Positions 51,712 through 61,313 of a DNA stretch of 64,000 nt are shown in pieces. Position 1 is the stretch's first letter. Every line of letters starts with the position of its first letter. The notes beneath the pieces are model-generated. The model ran no database searches. It saw only the letters and a program-made list of their open reading frames with translations, and had not been told where the DNA came from. The translations under genes were made by a program, and so were the position numbers. The stretch is from assembly GCA_934695425.1 (NCBI GenBank), contig CAKUVH010000002.1, positions 62,001-126,000 on the forward strand, read 5' to 3'. Source of the DNA: an uncultured Eubacteriales bacterium (GTDB taxonomy: Bacteria > Bacillota > Clostridia > Oscillospirales > Acutalibacteraceae).

Positions 51712-52218
51712 TTAGGAACAATCAGATTTTTTATATTTAAAAAAAGTAAACCTATTTATAACCATCGCTATAAAAACACCCAAAAGAGTATCCGCTACCC
51801 TTTGTATAACATAAGTTAATGTGCTGCTCGTGCTGTCTCCGGATCTCGAAAGTATTACTATAATTACAACGCAGCCTATCGAAACAGCCGGTTTCCTATT
51901 TATAACATTGCATGCATATACCACAATAAGTATACAAATCGGGAGCATTATTATTCGTACCCATTCATATGTAGGAAGACCGCAAATTGACTCAAGCGCC
52001 AAATATCCTACTATTCCGCCGATTAATGTTCCGATAATTCTATTAATTCCTGTGTCCCAGGTTTGTTCATAGGTCTGTTCCAAACATATAACTGACGCAA
52101 TGCAGGCGCAGAATATATCTTCATGATTGAAAAACATCGATATAAAAGCGCAGATCGCTACTGCAATGGCCGTCTTTATGGCTCTCAGACCCAATCGGTA
52201 ATCTTTGTTTATTTGCAT
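51712..52218 (-). CDS. ArAE/FUSC-type membrane protein
   Basis: A 168-residue protein with four to five membrane helices (TAIAVAICAFISMFF, IIGTLIGGIVGYLALESI, VRIIMLPICILIVVYA, AVSIGCVVIIVIL, RVADTLLGVFIAMVI). It matches the N-terminal unit of aromatic-acid exporter family proteins (GxxRxxGTxxGxxxg pattern). No cytosolic domain follows, so it is the short form. The start is uncertain because no good ribosome site is close; an upstream TTG at 52227 is possible. The substrate is unknown. Confidence 0.78.
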   Translation of the reverse strand: MQINKDYRLGLRAIKTAIAVAICAFISMFFNHEDIFCACIASVICLEQTYEQTWDTGINRIIGTLIGGIVGYLALESICGLPTYEWVRIIMLPICILIVVYACNVINRKPAVSIGCVVIIVILSRSGDSTSSTLTYVIQRVADTLLGVFIAMVINRFTFFKYKKSDCS

Positions 52219-52237
52219 ATTTATCAAAGCTTTTGCT

Positions 52238-52747
52238 TTAGTTCTCCTCTCTTACATTTTGGTATTCAGAAATTATTTCGAGCGATTCATCATTTTCTAT
52301 CCAACTCGAAACATCTATATTTCTGAATTTTTTTGAAGTATCTCTAATGATTACGTTTTTTATCCCGGCATTTATTACAAGTCGCTTGCACATTGAGCAA
52401 GGGCAAGTATTTGCGACATAAGAGTGGTTGTCCATTTCTTTTCCGACAAGATATAAGGTCGACCCCAGCATTTTTTCGCGTGACGCATGTATAATAGCAT
52501 TTGCTTCGGCATGAACAGAACGACAAAGTTCGTACCGTTCTCCTCTTGGAATATTAAACTTATTGCGTATGCAAATATTCATGTCTAAGCAATTTTTTCT
52601 TCCGCGCGGAGCGCCTGTATATCCCGAAGAAATTATCTGGTCATTATTTACAATGACTGCTCCAAAATTTCTTCTTATGCAAGATCCGCGCTTCAGAACC
52701 GTTTCTGCTATGTCGAGATAATAATTTTCTTTGTCTATTCTTTCCAT
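52238..52747 (-). CDS. dCMP deaminase family protein
   Basis: A 169-residue zinc deaminase. The HAEANAI motif and CPCSMCKRLVINAG give the catalytic His, Glu and two Cys. GYTGAPRGRKNC matches the ComEB/dCMP deaminase type, which turns dCMP into dUMP for thymidylate. ATG 52747 has only a weak aaagga site. The next gene on the strand is 11 bases on. Confidence 0.92.
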   Translation of the reverse strand: MERIDKENYYLDIAETVLKRGSCIRRNFGAVIVNNDQIISSGYTGAPRGRKNCLDMNICIRNKFNIPRGERYELCRSVHAEANAIIHASREKMLGSTLYLVGKEMDNHSYVANTCPCSMCKRLVINAGIKNVIIRDTSKKFRNIDVSSWIENDESLEIISEYQNVREEN

Positions 52748-52828
52748 TTGAATGTCCTTTTTTGCTAATTGATACTTTTAAGTTATCAAATCTAATTATA
52801 TCATATAAAATCGAATTTTAAAAATAAT

Positions 52829-53401
52829 TTATATGAAAATAGGTTGAATTTGGGTATTTTCCATAGCTTTCTCGATTGTTTTTTCAATAAGATCAAAGTG
52901 AGAAACCAGCGACCAAGGCTTTTTTTCGGGGTCGTCTTGGCTGAGAGGAACCAAATAAATATTTTTTGTATTTAAAATTTTCCCTAAATTTTTTGCTGAT
53001 GATGATAAAGCATCATTGCTTGCAAAAGAAATTACAACAGGCCGATTTATTCTGAGGTGAGATTTAGCCGCCATAGTAACCGGAGTATCCGTCACAGCGT
53101 TGCAAAGTTTTGCCAGAGTATTCCCGGTGCATGGAGATATAAGTAAAATATCAAGCATCTTTTTTGGACCTATAGGCTCAGCTTCGGTAATAGTATTTAT
53201 TATTTTTCTTTCGCATATATTTTCTATTTCATCTCTAAAATCTTTCGCTTTTCCGAATTTTGTGTCTAATTTATATGCATTGAACGACATTATAGGGATT
53301 ATATCGTGCCCTTTGGCTTTTAATTTTTTCATTTCCTCTATGGATTTCGAAAATGTGCAAAATGACCCACACATCGCAAATCCTATCGATAATTTATTCA
53401 T
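52829..53401 (-). CDS. spoVFB: Dipicolinate synthase subunit B
   Basis: Flavoprotein-like subunit of the enzyme making dipicolinate, the spore-core calcium chelator. It has 190 residues: IGFAMCGSFCTFSKSIEEMK at the start, ISPCTGNTLAKLCNAVTDTP (flavin-type binding loop) and VPLSQDDPEKKPWSLV. Its start overlaps the end of subunit A. This is a strong sign that the organism makes, or once made, spores. Confidence 0.95.
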   Translation of the reverse strand: MNKLSIGFAMCGSFCTFSKSIEEMKKLKAKGHDIIPIMSFNAYKLDTKFGKAKDFRDEIENICERKIINTITEAEPIGPKKMLDILLISPCTGNTLAKLCNAVTDTPVTMAAKSHLRINRPVVISFASNDALSSSAKNLGKILNTKNIYLVPLSQDDPEKKPWSLVSHFDLIEKTIEKAMENTQIQPIFI

Positions 53402-54273
53402 AAATTTTTCTCCTTTATAATTGAGTATATTTCTGATTTAATAATTTCTGCCGAACTTTCCGGAAAATATTTTCCCGGAATAGCCAGCGCATGAATGGAT
53501 TTTATATTAAGTTTTAGCGCAGCCTCTTTATCGACTCCTCCCGGAGGAGAGGCTAAATCTATAACTAATACGTCTTTTTTGAGATTTTTTAAAATATTTT
53601 CATTCAACAATATGAACGGCACAGTATTAAAAATAAAGTCATAATCATACATTGCTTGATGCTCCGAGATGTTTATGCTTTTGTACCCTTCTGCTAAAGC
53701 CCATGCTCTGTCGGTACTTTTTCGCGCGCTGACCGTCACATAAGCTCCCATACTTTTCAGTATTTTTGACAAAGTTTTTCCTATTTTTCCATATCCTATT
53801 ACCAAGCACTTGCTTTGATATATCGTAGAATGTTTTTCTTCTAAGGCAATTTTCACAGCACCTTCGGCAGTAGGAATAGAATTTAGTATTTTAAAATTCT
53901 CTGTGTAGTAATCTTCTACAGAATATGATTTATTTTTGACTTTTTCGTCAAATTGTTTTAAAATGTTTGGTATAATGCCTCCGAAAATTACTTTATTTTT
54001 TACGGAGCCCAGAAATTTTTCATCTATTAAAAGTTCTTTGGAAGAATACGGAGCGTTGATCGTTTTATTGTCACGAGTGACCGGAGTAGGAAGAATTATG
54101 TAGTCGGAAAAATTTATTACATCGTCCGGAATATCTGTTTGAAAAATCTGCCGGGAATTTAGCTTTTCCGTGCCGCAGATATGTACTTCGTTGCCGTCTT
54201 TATTCAAACTTTTTGCCAAATAAAGAGCACGCAAGTCTCCTCCGATGATTCCGAATTTTCTTTTTTTAATCAT
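53398..54273 (-). CDS. spoVFA: Dipicolinate synthase subunit A
   Basis: NAD(P)-linked subunit acting on a dihydrodipicolinate-derived product. It has 291 residues: FGIIGGDLRALYLAKSL (first nucleotide site), LVIGYGKIGKTLSKILKSMG (second Rossmann loop), and LASPPGGVDKEAA near the end. ATG 54273 follows aaggagg; the frame to 54294 lacks one. In Bacillus these genes are expressed in the mother cell from a sigma-K promoter; I cannot assign such a promoter here. Confidence 0.95.
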   Translation of the reverse strand: MIKKRKFGIIGGDLRALYLAKSLNKDGNEVHICGTEKLNSRQIFQTDIPDDVINFSDYIILPTPVTRDNKTINAPYSSKELLIDEKFLGSVKNKVIFGGIIPNILKQFDEKVKNKSYSVEDYYTENFKILNSIPTAEGAVKIALEEKHSTIYQSKCLVIGYGKIGKTLSKILKSMGAYVTVSARKSTDRAWALAEGYKSINISEHQAMYDYDFIFNTVPFILLNENILKNLKKDVLVIDLASPPGGVDKEAALKLNIKSIHALAIPGKYFPESSAEIIKSEIYSIIKEKNL

Positions 54274-54359
54274 AATAATGGCCTCCTTATTCATTTATAT
54301 TATGATAGTAAGTTTTTGAGTGTTAATTATTGATATAAATATTAGTGGGATGGGATAAT

Positions 54360-55640
54360 TTGAATAATAATTTTTTTAAAATGAATAAACAGGAATTAAC
54401 TAATGTCCATGAAAAGCTTATCAAAGAATATGAATCTTTTCTAGACAAAAAATTAAGCTTGAACATGGCTCGAGGCAAGCCTGGAGCCGACCAGCTGGAT
54501 TTATCCATGGAAATGCTCGATGTTTTGAACAGTAGTTCGGATTTTAATAGCGAAGATGGGATTGATTGCCGAAATTACGGTATTAATGACGGCCTTCCCG
54601 AAATGAAAAGGTTTATTTCTGAAGCAACAGGAATACCTGCTGAAAATTTCATAGTCGGCGGTAACTCCAGTTTAAGCATGATGTACGATGCAATTTCGCA
54701 CTTTTTTACTCACGGTTCAGACGGTGAACTTCCATGGGGAAGACAGGGAAAAATAAAATTTTTATGTCCTTCGCCCGGATACGACAGACATTTTGCTATT
54801 TGTGAGTATTTTGGTATGGAATTGATAACGGTCCCGATGACCGAAAGCGGTCCCGACATGGATATAGTAGAAAGCTATGTTTCATCAGATAAATCCGTCA
54901 AAGGAATCTGGTGCGTGCCTAAGTATTCCAATCCTCAGGGAGTTACATATTCAGACGAAACGGTTAAAAGATTTGCAAAATTAAAACCCGCTGCCAAAGA
55001 TTTCAAGATATTTTGGGATAATGCGTACTTTGTTCACGATTTAGCGGAAGAAACAACATCTCTGTTGAATATTATAGATGAGTGTAAAAAAAATGGAAAT
55101 GAAAAATTACCTCTTGCATTTTTTTCGACATCCAAGATAACATTTCCCGGTTCCGGTATAGCATTCATGGCGTGCACGGGAGAAAATTTATCTGCGTTCA
55201 AAAAAATGTATAGCATAAAAACTGTAGGATTCGACAAACTCAATCAACTCAGGCATCTTAGATTTTTAAAAGATAAAGAATCATTGCTCGCTCACATGAA
55301 AAATCACAGAAACATCTTAGCGCCGAAATTTGATTTAGTAATAAAATTTTTAAATAAAGAGTTTTCACAAAACCCCATATTATCGTGGAAAAAGCCCAAG
55401 GGCGGATATTTTGTAAGTGTTGATACATATCCCGGATGCGCAAAAAGAGTCGTGGAACTGTGCAAAAAATGCGGAGTAATTCTTACAAACGCAGGGGCAA
55501 CTTTTCCGTACGGAAAAGATTTAAAAGACTCGAATATCAGATTAGCGCCGACATTTCCTACCATAAATGAGTTGCAATTAGCAATGGAAGTTTTTTGCTT
55601 ATGTGTAAAAATAGCTTTCATCGAAAGTTATTTGAAATAA
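54360..55640 (+). CDS. Aminotransferase, aspartate-aminotransferase-like (PF12897 type)
   Basis: PLP-dependent enzyme of about 426 residues. The N-terminal LNMARGKPGADQLDLS and KFLCPSPGYDRHFAI are typical of this family; the active-site Lys lies in FSTSKITFPGSGIAF and the PLP-phosphate region in NSSLSMM. I start at TTG 54360 after gggatggga so that NNNFFKMNKQEL begins the family's first helix; ATG 54345 or ATG 54381 are possible. The substrate is not clear. It is divergent from the dipicolinate genes and shares their upstream region. Confidence 0.85.
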   Translation: MNNNFFKMNKQELTNVHEKLIKEYESFLDKKLSLNMARGKPGADQLDLSMEMLDVLNSSSDFNSEDGIDCRNYGINDGLPEMKRFISEATGIPAENFIVGGNSSLSMMYDAISHFFTHGSDGELPWGRQGKIKFLCPSPGYDRHFAICEYFGMELITVPMTESGPDMDIVESYVSSDKSVKGIWCVPKYSNPQGVTYSDETVKRFAKLKPAAKDFKIFWDNAYFVHDLAEETTSLLNIIDECKKNGNEKLPLAFFSTSKITFPGSGIAFMACTGENLSAFKKMYSIKTVGFDKLNQLRHLRFLKDKESLLAHMKNHRNILAPKFDLVIKFLNKEFSQNPILSWKKPKGGYFVSVDTYPGCAKRVVELCKKCGVILTNAGATFPYGKDLKDSNIRLAPTFPTINELQLAMEVFCLCVKIAFIESYLK

Positions 55641-55670
55641 TTTTTTATTAAAAACGGAGGTTGTAATTAA

Positions 55671-57095
55671 GTGGAATGTTTAAAATTCAAGATTTTTAAA
55701 AAAGGTTTTTCTTTTGTGGCATGGATGTTCTTTTTGATTTTGGCGAATTGTTTTTATTCGCAGGCTTATGGTTTTCTTTCGGATAATACATACAGTTTGC
55801 CCGAGGGCAAGGACATGCTTATGCACCCATCCTGTCATGGATGCTTAACCTACGAGTGGAGTTCCAGTGACGATTCTGTTGTAACTGTAAATGAGTACGG
55901 CATAATTCATGCTTGTAGGGTAGGGAGTGCAGAAATTAAAGCAGTCAACAGAAATGACGGTTCGGAATCCGGTTGCCGTGTAGAAGTTACACAGCCGGAA
56001 CCTGTACGAATGGTGTATTCTTCTCAAACCACGGCGTGTGTAAATAAAGAGTTTGAAATATTGGCAACTACTGTTAAAAATGCCGAGAAAGTAAAATTCG
56101 TTATTAATTATGATGGCAGCGCAAAGGTTTACTACACCTCTTCCAAAAGAGACCTGGGAAATTGCTTAGTATGGAAAAAAAATATAAAAATCCCTAAAGA
56201 ATGTGACGTGAATATTGTTGCTTACGCAAAAATAAACGGTCAATGGGAAACTTGTGGCGGCGCAAAATATAGTCTTAGCGTGTGTCATTGCCCCGGAGAT
56301 AATTTTTCTGCAAACAGGGAAAAAGGAATAAGCAACAAGGGCGCTGATTTTATCGCTTCATGCGAAGGTTTTGTGTCATGGACATACACTGATAGTGCAA
56401 ATATTTTAACAGTAGGGTATGGCAGCCGAGTTTATCCTTTTGAACCGTACTACAACAATATTTCTCAAGAAGAAGGCGTCGCGCTGCTTTCCAGAACATT
56501 AACTCAAGGAAATTATGTTAAATCTGTAAACAGATTTTTGAGAGAAAATGACATAAAGTGCAACCAGCAACAATTCGATGCTCTCGTCAGTTTTTCATAT
56601 AATCTCGGCTGTGCGTGGATGTTTAACGGAAGTTACTTAAGTCAAATTCTAAAAAATTGCGGCGGCTCTGCGAGCTACGGAACTGTCAATTCAGACAACG
56701 GACTTTGTGTAAGGGTCGGCCCATCGACATCAGCTCGAAGAATTTGCGCAATTCCTGACAGAACTACAGTTGCAATTTTAAACAACAACCCTGAAAATGG
56801 AAATTGGTATCGAGTTAAACTCCAAAACGGCAGAGAAGGCTATTGCTGCGGCGATTACCTTAACATTACCCGCGGTGGTGGCGGCGAAAGATCCCTAAGC
56901 AATATTAACCTCGGCGAATTCATTTCCGAAGTCTCGGCCTATCATCATGCAGCAAAAAGATGCCTCAAAGGTCTTCTTGCACGTAGATTCCACGAGCTCG
57001 ACATCTTCATTTATGGCGTATATTCCAGGTTCAGGAGCCAACACTTTAGCTACGGCAACTACCCAATACCCCAATGCGCCAAAAAAATTATGTAA
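55671..57095 (+). CDS. Exported lysozyme: Ig-like, GH24 domain split by SH3
   Basis: A 474-residue secreted enzyme that should cut peptidoglycan. Order: signal peptide (about 1-33), a BIG2-type Ig domain (35-105), a second Ig-like domain (about 110-205), then a GH24 T4-type lysozyme starting KGADFIASCEGFVSWTYTDS with ILTVGYGSRV and QQQFDALVSFSYNLG. At about residue 335 an SH3-type domain begins (DNGLCVRVGPSTSARRICAI to GYCCGDYLNI). After it, EFISEVSAYHHAAKRCLKGL followed by LARRFHELDIFIYG reads as the missing C-terminal part of the lysozyme. So the SH3 domain is nested inside the enzyme. It begins with GTG after cggagg. Confidence 0.85.
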   Translation: MECLKFKIFKKGFSFVAWMFFLILANCFYSQAYGFLSDNTYSLPEGKDMLMHPSCHGCLTYEWSSSDDSVVTVNEYGIIHACRVGSAEIKAVNRNDGSESGCRVEVTQPEPVRMVYSSQTTACVNKEFEILATTVKNAEKVKFVINYDGSAKVYYTSSKRDLGNCLVWKKNIKIPKECDVNIVAYAKINGQWETCGGAKYSLSVCHCPGDNFSANREKGISNKGADFIASCEGFVSWTYTDSANILTVGYGSRVYPFEPYYNNISQEEGVALLSRTLTQGNYVKSVNRFLRENDIKCNQQQFDALVSFSYNLGCAWMFNGSYLSQILKNCGGSASYGTVNSDNGLCVRVGPSTSARRICAIPDRTTVAILNNNPENGNWYRVKLQNGREGYCCGDYLNITRGGGGERSLSNINLGEFISEVSAYHHAAKRCLKGLLARRFHELDIFIYGVYSRFRSQHFSYGNYPIPQCAKKIM

Positions 57096-57099
57096 CCTA

Positions 57100-57132
57100 T
57101 GCGCTCGGTGTTTTCGCCGGGCGCAAATCTTT
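57100..57132 (+). terminator. Weak terminator after lysozyme
   Basis: Stem gcgctcgg / ccgggcgc with short T-containing tail aaatctttg. Confidence 0.5.
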
Positions 57133-57156
57133 GTCAAAAAAATCTTCAAATACCCC

Positions 57157-57184
57157 TTGACTTTTTTTAAGTAAATTATATAAT
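57157..57184 (+). promoter_or_regulatory. Promoter of tRNA-Lys
   Basis: TTGACT (57157-57162), 16 bases, TATAAT (57179-57184), 12 bases before the tRNA. Confidence 0.8.
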
Positions 57185-57195
57185 AGATCTTGCAA

Positions 57196-57271
57196 GCACC
57201 ATTAGCTCAGTTGGTAGAGCACCTGACTCTTAATCAGGGTGTCCGGGGTTCGAGCCCCCGATGGTGTACCA
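57196..57271 (+). tRNA. tRNA-Lys (anticodon CTT)
   Basis: 76 bases including CCA. Acceptor gcaccat / atggtgt, anticodon arm cctga-ctCTTaa-tcagg, T arm with gttcgagccc. A terminator stem follows at once. The frameshifted adhesin begins right after it. Confidence 0.97.
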
Positions 57272-57280
57272 AGGTGAGGG

Positions 57281-57307
57281 AGATCTGAGAAATCAGATCT
57301 TTTTTTA
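57281..57307 (+). terminator. tRNA-Lys terminator
   Basis: Stem agatctga / tcagatct with GAAA loop and T7. Confidence 0.92.
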
Positions 57308-60018
57308 TGCCCAAAGCACCTATAAACATCAATGAAAAGACCACTCGATGACGCTCCGAATGATGCAGGAACCTATATAGTCAAAATCGATGTCGCTGTA
57401 TGCGATAGATATGACATCACGGCCGACCACTGGACATTCACGATCACAAAGGCCGACCCGAAGATAGACTTACCCACTATAGAGGTACCCTATGAACCTA
57501 ACTTAAAGCTAGAAAATGTTGGACTCTCAGATGCTACGGGCGGCGCATGGGCTTGGTCTGAGTCTGAGTCGGGGACTGTTATCCCGTCGGCAGGCAATCA
57601 CCGTTACGAGGCAACATTTACGCCGACCGATTCCGATAACTATAACACCGTGACGCAGTTTATTCTCGTCCAGGTCGGTAAGGCTGACCTCGCTATTGAC
57701 AATTTTACATTTACTCCGCTGACGAATAATATTTACAGTGGATCCGAGATATCTCCAACCGTGAATCCGAATGGCATTACCGGTGTTGGGGATATAACTC
57801 TTAAATATCGCGAGTTGCAAGTGACGGCGAAGGGCGAATTAGCTATGGGAGATCAAAAAGATGAAGCTCCGACCGATGTAGGAACCTACGGCGTTTCGAT
57901 AGATGTTACCGAAGATGTAAACTACAACAAAGCAAAAGACTTGAAACCAGATTGGGAAAAAGAGTTCAAATCTAATAAACAATTCGAAAAACTTCCTTGG
58001 ACATTTTCAATTTTGCCTGCCGCGCCCCAACTTCCGGAGGCTCCCAAGTCGGATGACGAGTTCTCTTATGGGGAAAAATTGGACTCCTGGAAGCTGTCAC
58101 CGGCCGGTTGGAAATGGGTTGATCCGAGTATAATTCTAGCTGCTGTCAATAATGGCTACACGGCATATTATTCTGTCAAAGGTATTGCCGATGATTATAA
58201 TTGGGGAGAAGCAGTAAAAAATGTCGATGGATTTACTTTTAAACAAGCGTCAGGTTCACTTCCGGATCGAATTGAAGCAGAAGTTACACCATCAGTAATT
58301 CTTGCTATTCCAGATTATACAGAACCAGAAAATCTTACGGCGACTTACGGTGATACTTTAGGTAGTGTTGTTCTAGGTACCGGCTGGAATGGTCAACCCC
58401 AAAACAATCTGTAGGAGACGTAGGAATACACTATTTTGAAGCCATTTTCACGAAATACAGAAAGAACAGCGAAACTGAAAAAGAAGAAGTAGATGACAAT
58501 TTCGAAACAGTAACTAAAATGTTAAAGGTGGTAGTCAATAAAGCTACTCCGACATACACTCTTCCTGTAAGCATATCCGCAACCTACGGCCAAAAACTCA
58601 GTGATCTTAATAAGAGCTTGCCCGTTCCTAAAGGAGATCAGACTCCAGGTACATGGGCGTGGATTGACGAAAGTCAATCTGTTGGTGATGTAACTGGAAC
58701 AGGAACAGAATTTGGTGTTAAATTCACTCCAGGAGATCGGAAGAATTACGAAGAATTAAATAAAACAATAACTGTAATAGTGAACCCGGCTACTCCCGAG
58801 GCCAGTGACTTCGATTTTAAAGCACCTTCTGACCCCCCCCATGGTCGTCTATGACGGAAATCCAAAAGTAGCCACTGTAACTGCAAAAAAAGAGTTAATG
58901 AAGTAGGAGAGATAACCGTAAAATACTATGTCAACAGGTGCTCAGCTTGAAAGTCCTCCGACAAATGCGGGAGAGTATACCGTAAAAATAGACGTAGAGA
59001 AGGGCAAAATCTTCAGTGAATTTGAAAATATAACTGCCGATGATTGGAAATTTACAATTAAGCAAGCTCTCTCTGAAAATCCTGTAACACCTACTCTTGA
59101 TTCTGTTGAATACGGAACAAAACTTTCAGAAATAACTCTGGACGACGGTTGGAACTGGGTAGATGATGCGATTACAACTACAGTTGAAAATCAGGGTTAT
59201 GTCGCTTACTATAATGTAGAAGAAGATCCTAATTACAACTGGTCTGAAATAGAAGGATACAACCCCGAACTGCACAGAGTTGAAAGAACTTTGAAATTGA
59301 CGGTATTTGTTGATAAGTCTGGCTGGGGCGAAGAAGTTAAAAACAATGGCGAGATAAATTATGTAGACGAAAACGGAACCACCAGCGCAGAAGTTGTAAA
59401 AAAGGACGTGACGTGGGTAAAAGAAGAATCCGATGGAACAGACGCTTGTACGGCGTAGACAATTCTGAAGGTGAATTTGAACTCGGCTCACGCTTCTGGG
59501 TGAGATGGCTCAACAAAGAAAAAGATAAAGAAGAATGGGAATATTACTACAATAATCTTGATGAGAAGCATAAAAATGCGGTGAATTCCGGCAGACTTTG
59601 GATATTCTTAGCCGGCGTGACAGCGCCGAATGGCCAAGAGTATAAAGAGTTTAATAAAGATGTGAAGTTCTATATCCAACTGGGCGAAGACTGGGATAAA
59701 GAGGATATAAACGCAGTATTTATCAATAGTGGAAAAGACGAAATTGTGGGCGCTTCTTACGCAGATAACATGTCGTGCCCCGAAGGGGAAAAAGAGTTTG
59801 CAATACTCAATCTTAAGCATTTCTCTCCTTACGCTGTTTATGACAAAAACAGAAACGAAACAACTTCCGACAAAGATAGCGACAATATAATGAATAAAGT
59901 ATGGAGCTTATTCACCACAGGAGATACTGCCACACCGCTAGTACTCACAGGACTTGCAGTACTTGTGATTGCTTCGGGAATAACTATGATAATCCTTAAA
60001 AAGAAACGTAAAAAATAA
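57307..60018 (+). pseudogene. MBG-repeat surface adhesin, 5'-truncated and frameshifted
   Basis: Four open pieces (57332-58414, 58519-58854, 58928-59458, 59413-60018) alternate between two frames and together encode one surface protein. They repeat MBG-type modules, e.g. DDAPNDAGTYIVKIDV, YSGSEISPTVNP, TNAGEYTVKIDVEKG, and ATYGDTLGSV-type strands. The last piece ends with SLFTTGDTATPL, a hydrophobic helix and KKKRKK, a degenerate sortase anchor. No signal peptide or start survives; sequence begins mid-module directly after the tRNA-Lys terminator. Breaks lie near 57345, 58395, 58838 (C8), 58893 (A7), 58940 and 59448. Either real decay or local sequence error. Confidence 0.85.
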
Positions 60019-60034
60019 AGAATATTAGAAATAC

Positions 60035-60065
60035 AAGCCTCGGGGATGTTCCCGGGGCTTTGTGG
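60035..60065 (+). terminator. Terminator after adhesin remnant
   Basis: Stem aagcctcgggga / tcccggggctt, followed by tgtggt. Few T residues. Confidence 0.6.
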
Positions 60066-60171
60066 TGTAGTTATTTGACGGCTCATCTTGTTAATTGTGG
60101 ATATAAAAACATTTCGTTTGTGTTATATCATGTTTAAAAATTAAATTTTATTAAAAAATATCGCAATGATA

Positions 60172-60199
60172 TTGACATTTTTTGAATAAATGATACAAT
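60172..60199 (+). promoter_or_regulatory. Promoter of second VSGG locus
   Basis: TTGACA (60172-60177), 16 bases, TACAAT (60194-60199). It lacks the TATACAAAAA box and TA tract of the 4.6 kb locus. A leader of about 100 bases follows. Confidence 0.7.
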
Positions 60200-60307
60200 A
60201 TGTAGTGTGGTAACTTTACAATTTAAGATGATTTAGACGAGCTTTTAGTAAATTTAAATTATCTTTTTGTTTTTTACTCACAAATAAAAAATTATGGGGG
60301 TATAATT

Positions 60308-60820
60308 ATGGAAAACAGTAATGAAAAAGTGTCAAACAAAAATTTAGAAAAAGTGTCCGGAGGTTTTTCAGGCGTAAAAAATTCTTGCAGCACACCAAGT
60401 AGTTTACATGTTACGCAGGAAGAATATGATTGTTTAGTGGATGGCGGCTATATAGTTGATGGCAAATGCAGCTGGGATAAGCTCGGGGAAATAGGAAATT
60501 ATTTAAATGAAAAAGGGTACAAGGGTAGAATTTTCCACACAGGTCATCGCGAACCGGGGGAGAAGCTCTGTACAGGTGTTAAAATCACCATAAATAAAGA
60601 AGTTTCAAACGAAAACTTAAATAAAGTTTCGGGCGGCTTCAAAGACTTGTTTGATTACAGACCAGAGAATATTAGATCTGCACTTAGTGACGAAGAGTAC
60701 AAATTTTTGGAAGATGGAGGCTACATCGTTGACGGAAAACTTGTATCTAGCCCTCAGCGTGCAGTTTATGCCTTAGTGGATGCAGGATACAGACTAGAAG
60801 ACGAAAATACTGCAAAATAG
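60308..60820 (+). CDS. VSGG-leader protein with two leader/core units fused
   Basis: A 170-residue protein. Unit 1: leader NSNEKVSNKNLEKVSGG, then a core with VTQEEYDCLVDGGYIVDGK. Unit 2 starts near residue 99 with NKEVSNENLNKVSGG, followed by LSDEEYKFLEDGGYIVDGK. Both the leader and the EEYxxLxDGGYIVDGK core repeat, so two genes like the next one were joined head to tail. If a peptidase cuts after GG, one product would give two cores. A gggggtataatt precedes the ATG, the same form as for the next gene. Confidence 0.78.
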   Translation: MENSNEKVSNKNLEKVSGGFSGVKNSCSTPSSLHVTQEEYDCLVDGGYIVDGKCSWDKLGEIGNYLNEKGYKGRIFHTGHREPGEKLCTGVKITINKEVSNENLNKVSGGFKDLFDYRPENIRSALSDEEYKFLEDGGYIVDGKLVSSPQRAVYALVDAGYRLEDENTAK

Positions 60821-60874
60821 CCTTAAGACGCTAAATTAAAATTCTAAAAGTTTAAAAGTTATGAAGGTATAATT

Positions 60875-61165
60875 ATGGAAAATAGTAATGAAAAAATTTC
60901 AAACAAAAATTTAGATAAAGTTTCGGGCGGAGCTAAGTTTGACCACGAAGTTCCATACGGTAATACCACGTTAAGATTTACTGACGAAGAATACAAGTGT
61001 TTAGTTGAAGGCGGATATATAGTAGATGGGAAAATGGATAAGAAAACTGTTAGATTGTACGACGCTATAGAATATCTGGAAAAGAAGGGTGTTGCTAGTA
61101 AAACTCCATGTGTTGGCAAAGACATATCCGTGGATATGCCTAAGAACATATTTACGCATTCTTAA
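60875..61165 (+). CDS. VSGG-leader protein, single unit
   Basis: A 96-residue protein: leader NSNEKISNKNLDKVSGG, then a core with FTDEEYKCLVEGGYIVDGK and a charged C-terminal helix region. It has a single copy of the unit found twice in the preceding gene, which is 54 bases upstream. It lacks the CxxC pairs of the 4.6-5.9 kb proteins, so leader and cargo are separable features. Function unknown. Confidence 0.75.
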   Translation: MENSNEKISNKNLDKVSGGAKFDHEVPYGNTTLRFTDEEYKCLVEGGYIVDGKMDKKTVRLYDAIEYLEKKGVASKTPCVGKDISVDMPKNIFTHS

Positions 61166-61237
61166 AATCTATCCGACAATCTATCGATTAAAATTTTGAT
61201 TTTAAATCAAAAATATTATATAATCAATAATGGTAGT

Positions 61238-61276
61238 AGGGGACTCGTTGTAAATCAAAGAGTTCCCATTTTTAAA
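61238..61276 (+). terminator. Terminator after VSGG pair
   Basis: Stem gggactc / gagttccc with a loop of about 14 bases and a T5 tail. Confidence 0.7.
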
Positions 61277-61313
61277 TATATTTATAAAAAATAATATAAT
61301 CGGAGCTTAAAAT

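Noticed and set aside
54345..54381. Start of the aminotransferase at ATG 54345
   Set aside because: Possible, but it would put the only ribosome-like sequence inside the gene and add residues before the family's usual first helix.
56895..57149. 84-codon minus-strand frame at the lysozyme end
   Set aside because: The plus-strand frame completes the GH24 domain there, so the minus frame is incidental.
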